Positions 38,001 through 41,442 of a stretch of DNA of 41,442 nucleotides are shown here, in pieces. How positions within the stretch are numbered: the first letter of the stretch is position 1; each line of letters starts with the position of its first letter. Both the position numbers and the translations under genes were made by a program. The stretch covers positions 1 to 41,442 of the forward strand of contig JACRGF010000006.1 of the NCBI GenBank assembly GCA_016212395.1, given 5' to 3'. This DNA comes from Microcaldota archaeon. Its GTDB lineage: Archaea; Micrarchaeota; Micrarchaeia; Burarchaeales; JACRGF01. Below the pieces are notes generated by a model. That model made no database searches, was not told the DNA's origin, and worked only from the letters and a program-made list of their open reading frames with translations.

Positions 38001-39224
38001 CACGAGAGTGGCCATGGAATTTACGGGCTGAGGGACGAGTACTGCGGGAACACTGCTTACGGACAGCAGGCTGACGCTCCAAACATTTGGAGCAGCCTTG
38101 CAAACTGCCAGAACGACGCTGCAGGCGAGCCTGGCTGGAACTTGGGAAACTGCAGGCAGATTCAAGACGTGAACGCGCTCGGGCAAGTAACGTGCCAGAA
38201 AAACTATTGGAGGTACGATCCTGATGCTCCGACGAATTCTTACATGATTGCGTGCGGTGGAAACGGATGCCCCACTGTCGCACCAAACTCTAACTACCAG
38301 TTTTGGGAGGCTGAAGCAAGGCACGTGAACTGGGCGTACGACAACTGGCCTGTCGGAGACACTAAAGGATTTTTGGTTAAATTGAATTTGCGTGACGGAG
38401 TGATGACTGAGTTGAGTTCTCAAGTTGTTTCAAGCCATCCTAACGTCGGGTTGCAGGCAAGAGACTTTACAGTCGAATTGATTGCTGAAGACGGAACTCT
38501 CATGCAGTCTTTCGGAATGGCTGACCCGAGAATACAATTTGGTGAAGAAAGCGTTTACTACAACGAAATAGACTTTCCGTTGTTGTTCGCGTGGCATGAA
38601 GGCTTGCGGAAAGTCGATATTCTCAACAGTTCGACGAACGAGTTCGTGCTTTCAGTGGACTTGCTTAAAGCAATCAGCAGTTTCTGCGAGCAAAACCCTT
38701 CAGAGAAGGAATGCAGTGTGCACGTGGGAAGCGTTGACGTCGTAAACGTAAACCCCGGTGCTGCAACTGGCGGCGTTAGCGGAACAGTTTCAGTGAACAA
38801 CGCGCAAGTAGTGTTCACTCAAGTGAACGGGCAAGTGAATTTCGGAACAGAAGGAACGCAGGCAGTCATCATTCTCGTGAACAAAGAGAAAGGAAAAGCA
38901 ACAATAGAATCAAGCAACCAGACTGCTGAAACTAACGAAACGCTGAAAATAGATTCCGGCAACCTCTACGTGAACGGAAAGCAAGTGAAAGCAAGCCCGC
39001 ATTCTGCAGTTGCAAAAGCGAAAGAAAAAGAAGGCATTAGCGTGGAAAGCGTTGAATTATCAACTAAAAACAGCAAGCCTGCTTATACGATTACCGGAAA
39101 GAAAAACGTGAAAATCCTTGGAGTGCTCCCAACGACAACGCAAGCGAGAGTGCAAGTGAACGCTGAAACGAACGAAGTGGAAAAAGTTTCAAAACCATGG
39201 ATAGCCAACTTTGCAACAGATTAA
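35004..39224 (+). CDS. Large secreted surface protein: four Cys-rich modules, Ser/Thr/Asn-rich linkers, CARDB-like domain, thrombospondin type 3 repeats, HExxH metallopeptidase domain (M64-like)
   Basis: Signal peptide (FLVCLVSSLAVAGQF); four CxxYC...C...C..GC......C modules; DSDGDDVGDACDNC-type repeats; LIIHESGHGIYGLRDEYCG. Confidence 0.85.
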   Translation: MSEKNFSLFFLVCLVSSLAVAGQFFSISLPSCDDYCAGSVSYASGSYNSETGACSYASATHCSNGCDESGTACAQGTTGSESTRTTTSTTTDSRETTETEGTASGSTADSSRTTTVSTETNSSTSRSTDSSRTTSTTGTGATTSGSTTSTRSCPNYCADNALYSRGTFNSDSNECVYSSRTVCAYGCNAGGTTCASTASATPTDCSAYCANKNYYGRGSFNTATGKCAYAVTIACDYGCNAQGTDCAPASRTITINETTTSNASRSTTVTSNATATNASRANATSNASRTIASNASTTSSNASRAIIVSSNETISSNASRAVSATSSNASVSRACLDYCADGFFYSKGNYSARLNECVYGNRLACEFECVENETVCAEETGMGGAQPDFEVKNVSAKKQKYRLGEKIEVFADIEEMENAKAVREFSVQWFINSTPFKDERMANFSNREKRKAKFEFTPEKPGVYKIEVFADSKNDFNEKAESNNKNSVILSVLEEYAELDSDEDGVKDLQDKCQQTPDGIKVDENGCPACKIDSDGSNYFEQGAVGYFIWGEEIMPANPKEYPGGFKIASTLDYETPFEDVCSYDGKSVWEYSCDVDENECVDVAGSSDFLYYLASGSLSEGKKWKLEEAYCVIHPATPIEGGKTVLESHACTCGCANGACNEEIDSDKDGTFDCKDDDDDNDGVADNNDNCLLAVNANQLDTDNDGKGNVCDDDDDNDGCVDSDDDSPLVKGPDKDKDGIANFCDNCWEEKNALQQDYDGDEVGDVCDNCQFTFNDLQIDSDGDDVGDACDNCKNAKNANQNDNDNDGLGNACDNCPNNVNANQANVDNDDEGDACDCDDVQQAGSETGVDCGGSCQACVACTWCGNQVTPIRIRGDPNTNDNLIDVVFVPGTELNATMNVYQTRVINAIRYYYLTMDERSVDPIPANYKNLFNFYYYNGGFGQMPPPCAGTLPANFWADAPFADTGAIMTVTWTACTNVLYPPSHFSAQANMGDLIIHESGHGIYGLRDEYCGNTAYGQQADAPNIWSSLANCQNDAAGEPGWNLGNCRQIQDVNALGQVTCQKNYWRYDPDAPTNSYMIACGGNGCPTVAPNSNYQFWEAEARHVNWAYDNWPVGDTKGFLVKLNLRDGVMTELSSQVVSSHPNVGLQARDFTVELIAEDGTLMQSFGMADPRIQFGEESVYYNEIDFPLLFAWHEGLRKVDILNSSTNEFVLSVDLLKAISSFCEQNPSEKECSVHVGSVDVVNVNPGAATGGVSGTVSVNNAQVVFTQVNGQVNFGTEGTQAVIILVNKEKGKATIESSNQTAETNETLKIDSGNLYVNGKQVKASPHSAVAKAKEKEGISVESVELSTKNSKPAYTITGKKNVKILGVLPTTTQARVQVNAETNEVEKVSKPWIANFATD

Positions 39225-39282
39225 AGCAAAACCAGCCAAAAGCACGCACGCAAAACTGAAGACTCTAAACTAAAGACTATTA

Positions 39283-39489
39283 TAGCCCCGAGCGGATTTG
39301 CGAGTCTCCAGTTCCCAGTTTTGAGTCCTGAAGGTTTTTCGAACCGCTGTCAATGGGTTTCCTTCCCGTGAGGTGCGGTTCTTTTTTCTTTTCTTTTTCC
39401 GCACCCTGCGCTTTTTCTTTTCTTTTCAGCGAGAAAAGAAAAAGGGCGGGCCCAAAGCCCACTATCCTTGGCCACTAGACGACGGGGCT
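39283..39489 (-). tRNA. tRNA-Gln(TTG) with a 93-nt anticodon-loop intron (39359-39451) and a ~41-nt insertion in the T-loop (within 39296-39339)
   Basis: Acceptor AGCCCCG/CGGGGCT, D-arm GTCTAGTGGCCAAGGAT, anticodon stem GTGGG/CCCAT with TTG anticodon, T-stem AGCGG/CCGCT with loop TTCGA...AT split by the insertion. Confidence 0.85.
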
Positions 39490-39640
39490 GTAAAATTGTT
39501 TTGAGTTTCGCAGTTCTGGGTTTCGGTTTTGAATTGTTTTTGCAGTCGTCTTGTCTCGTGCTTTCTTTTTTTTTGTATGAATACTTATATATTCCCCTAT
39601 TATTTTCGTTTTTAAGCGCTGGGCGCTTCTCTTTCTCTTT

Positions 39641-40162
39641 GTGAGCGGTTTTGCAACTGCCCGCGCTCGCGTGTTCAACCGTGCTGGAAACGGTGGAGCG
39701 CAATTGTTTGATTTGGAGAAAAGGCGTTTTGAAAAGTTGTTTGAAAAAACTGAAGTGTTTGCGGAGAGGCTGAAGGACAAGCATTGGTTCACGCGCGTGA
39801 GCGGGTTGAATGGATTGTTTTTGTCCGGGAAAGCTGAAGCGTTCCCGTTCCTATTGAAATCGCTTAAAGACAACGACTCGCGCGTCAGCACTGAAGCGTT
39901 TTACCTCGTGCTCGAGTTTTTGAAGGAGAAAGGAAGCGTGCCGTTGATTTACTCTTTGAACGACGAGTGCAATTTTGTTCGTTTTGCTTCAGCGTTTTTG
40001 CTTGGAAAAAAAGCAGGCGGCAGCGCTGTTGAAGCGCTTCAAGCAAGGCTTCAAAAGGAGGAAGACGCGAGAGTGAAAATCGCTCTCTTGTTGGCGCTCC
40101 AGCAATGCATTCGCGCGCGTTACGACGAAGAATGCAAGAGAGGCGAAAAATTGTCCGCGTAA
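39641..40162 (+). CDS. HEAT-repeat protein, 173 aa
   Basis: DKHWFTRVSGLNGLFLSGKAEAFPFLLKSLKDNDSRVSTEAFYLVLEFL... Confidence 0.6.
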   Translation: MSGFATARARVFNRAGNGGAQLFDLEKRRFEKLFEKTEVFAERLKDKHWFTRVSGLNGLFLSGKAEAFPFLLKSLKDNDSRVSTEAFYLVLEFLKEKGSVPLIYSLNDECNFVRFASAFLLGKKAGGSAVEALQARLQKEEDARVKIALLLALQQCIRARYDEECKRGEKLSA

Positions 40163-40233
40163 TAACCTGCTGGGTATAAATACGAGTTTTTGCATATATT
40201 CATGCTAATTCTCGTTTACGGGTGTTCAAAGTT

Positions 40234-41250
40234 ATGGCGTCAATGCGAGGTTATCAAAGGGGGCAAAGACAGTTGCCTGCACTGAAGTTCCCATTAGGCG
40301 TAGTCACTAAAGATTTTTTGAAAACCTACATTTACGGCTTGGCTTCTAATTATACAGGTGTAACTCGCGCTGAAATAATCGAGTCTTCAACGCGCGAACT
40401 AAAAACTCTCGTGGCAAAAGCAATGCAATCGCTTGTTGAAAGCAAACGAGTTTTAGTTCTCAGAAAGGACGCCGTGCCAAGTTATGCTACAGTTCAAACA
40501 GTTGGAAAGCGATTGGCTGAAGTTGATCCGTTTGCTTCTCCTGTAAATCTTCAGAACATGCAGGACGCGATACTTGAAGCGCTTTCCTGCGTTCGTGAAA
40601 CTACTGAAGCCCACTTGTTTGATTTTTTCAAAGGCAAACTCCTCGTTTTGATAGCGAGAGCGGACAGGGAATTAAAAGAAGAAGGAAAAATAAGGATGTT
40701 TGAGGATTGTTATGAAGTTGCTTACACATCCCGCCCGTTCAAGTTGCGCCAGCCGCCCCGCAGCCCTTACACTCAGCAAGACGTTACGCGGTTTGTTTTG
40801 AAATTGTTGGTTTTAGGAGACAAGAAATGGGAGGAAGTAAAATCACAGTTTGACGGCATTCCTCCAGACAAAAGAAGCGTGGTTTTAGAACAAGCGACTG
40901 AATCTTTAAATGGTTTTATAGCTCGTGGGTTTGTTCGCTTCCAGGATGGCGTGTATTGCTTGAACCCGCATTTGAGCAAGCACGCATGGAATGTTCATGA
41001 CGCTGTGAAAGCGTACTTCAATGCAAACCGGCAGCCCGTGCGTTCTGATTTCGTAGAGCAAAAAGTCGCGCAAAGCATCAATTTGAATGGTGCGTCTGAC
41101 GAAGACAAGCTTCTGCTAGTGTTTGCTGCTCTCGCGCAACTCGAACAACTCGAGTTCATAACTTCATCGAGGCAGCAAATCAATTCAACGAGCGGACAAA
41201 TATTAATTACAGTGTGGACTCCGACGCAGAAACTACTGAACGGCGGATAA
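40234..41250 (+). CDS. Hypothetical protein with possible winged-helix regions
   Basis: Long ORF open from 40222; ATG 40234 is likely (MASMRGYQRGQ). Helix-rich; TRAEIIESSTRELKTLVAKAMQSLVESKRVLVLR looks winged-helix-like. Confidence 0.55.
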   Translation: MASMRGYQRGQRQLPALKFPLGVVTKDFLKTYIYGLASNYTGVTRAEIIESSTRELKTLVAKAMQSLVESKRVLVLRKDAVPSYATVQTVGKRLAEVDPFASPVNLQNMQDAILEALSCVRETTEAHLFDFFKGKLLVLIARADRELKEEGKIRMFEDCYEVAYTSRPFKLRQPPRSPYTQQDVTRFVLKLLVLGDKKWEEVKSQFDGIPPDKRSVVLEQATESLNGFIARGFVRFQDGVYCLNPHLSKHAWNVHDAVKAYFNANRQPVRSDFVEQKVAQSINLNGASDEDKLLLVFAALAQLEQLEFITSSRQQINSTSGQILITVWTPTQKLLNGG

Positions 41251-41301
41251 TGCTTGTTTCGAGTGGTTTTGACTGGGTTTTGATTTGTTTCGCTTAGGTT
41301 T

Positions 41302-41441
41302 TTGGTAAGTGTTTAGCTGCTCCCTCGCATTGCAGCAATTAACGCAACCTGCGGGTTGATTCCCTGCAAGTTCCAAGTCGCAACCATTGATGCAAGCACT
41401 TCGTAGATTCCTGCTCCTTTCTGGTTTCTGAGAGTTCCCAT
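41302..41441 (-). mobile_element. Right, inverted copy of the same transposase 3' end
   Basis: Exact reverse complement of bases 1-140; the flanking bases differ immediately outside the 140 bp. Confidence 0.6.
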
Positions 41442-41442
41442 G

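Noticed and set aside
1-41442. 41-kb composite transposon bounded by the terminal inverted repeats
   Set aside because: The interior is mostly housekeeping genes, and only the 3' ends of the element are visible. A contig break at a repeat is at least as likely.
1-41442. CRISPR array
   Set aside because: No regularly spaced identical repeats were seen; the tandem repeats present are degenerate and coding or AT-rich.

Overview
The window reads as a 41.4-kb piece of an archaeal genome, probably of DPANN type: archaeal TATA boxes, many leaderless or short-leader genes, an archaeal ProRS, a beta-CASP RNase, a split ADP-forming acyl-CoA synthetase, a LonB-like AAA+ protein and intron-containing tRNAs. 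Recognisable genes encode TldD, a HAD phosphatase, a MoaA-like radical SAM protein, a LonB-type AAA+ ATPase without a peptidase domain, ProRS, an Mre11-like phosphoesterase, acyl-CoA synthetase alpha and beta subunits, a beta-CASP RNase, a GT4 glycosyltransferase, a LysW-like zinc ribbon, 2-isopropylmalate/citramalate/homocitrate synthase, an FKBP isomerase, ankyrin and HEAT proteins, and a 1406-aa secreted metalloprotease with thrombospondin type 3 repeats. The strongest unusual signals are these. (1) All three tRNA genes I can find are interrupted. tRNA-Val(TAC) and tRNA-Gln(CTG) carry D-loop introns at 15/16 with bulge-helix-bulge motifs that can be drawn by hand. tRNA-Gln(TTG) carries a canonical 37/38 intron plus a second insertion inside the T-loop. 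(2) A hairpin array and a duplicated tRNA 5' end sit just upstream of tRNA-Val. (3) Two tandem paralogous proteins each have about four winged-helix-like repeats; they share a promoter module, and a third copy of that module drives only a 15-codon stub. (4) Perfect 140-bp inverted repeats, which look like transposase 3' ends, sit at the two window ends. (5) There is a multi-domain surface metalloprotease with a sequon-rich linker. (6) A small lipoprotein gene is broken at two poly-T tracts. All calls come from reading the sequence and the ORF translations. No database search or folding program was run.
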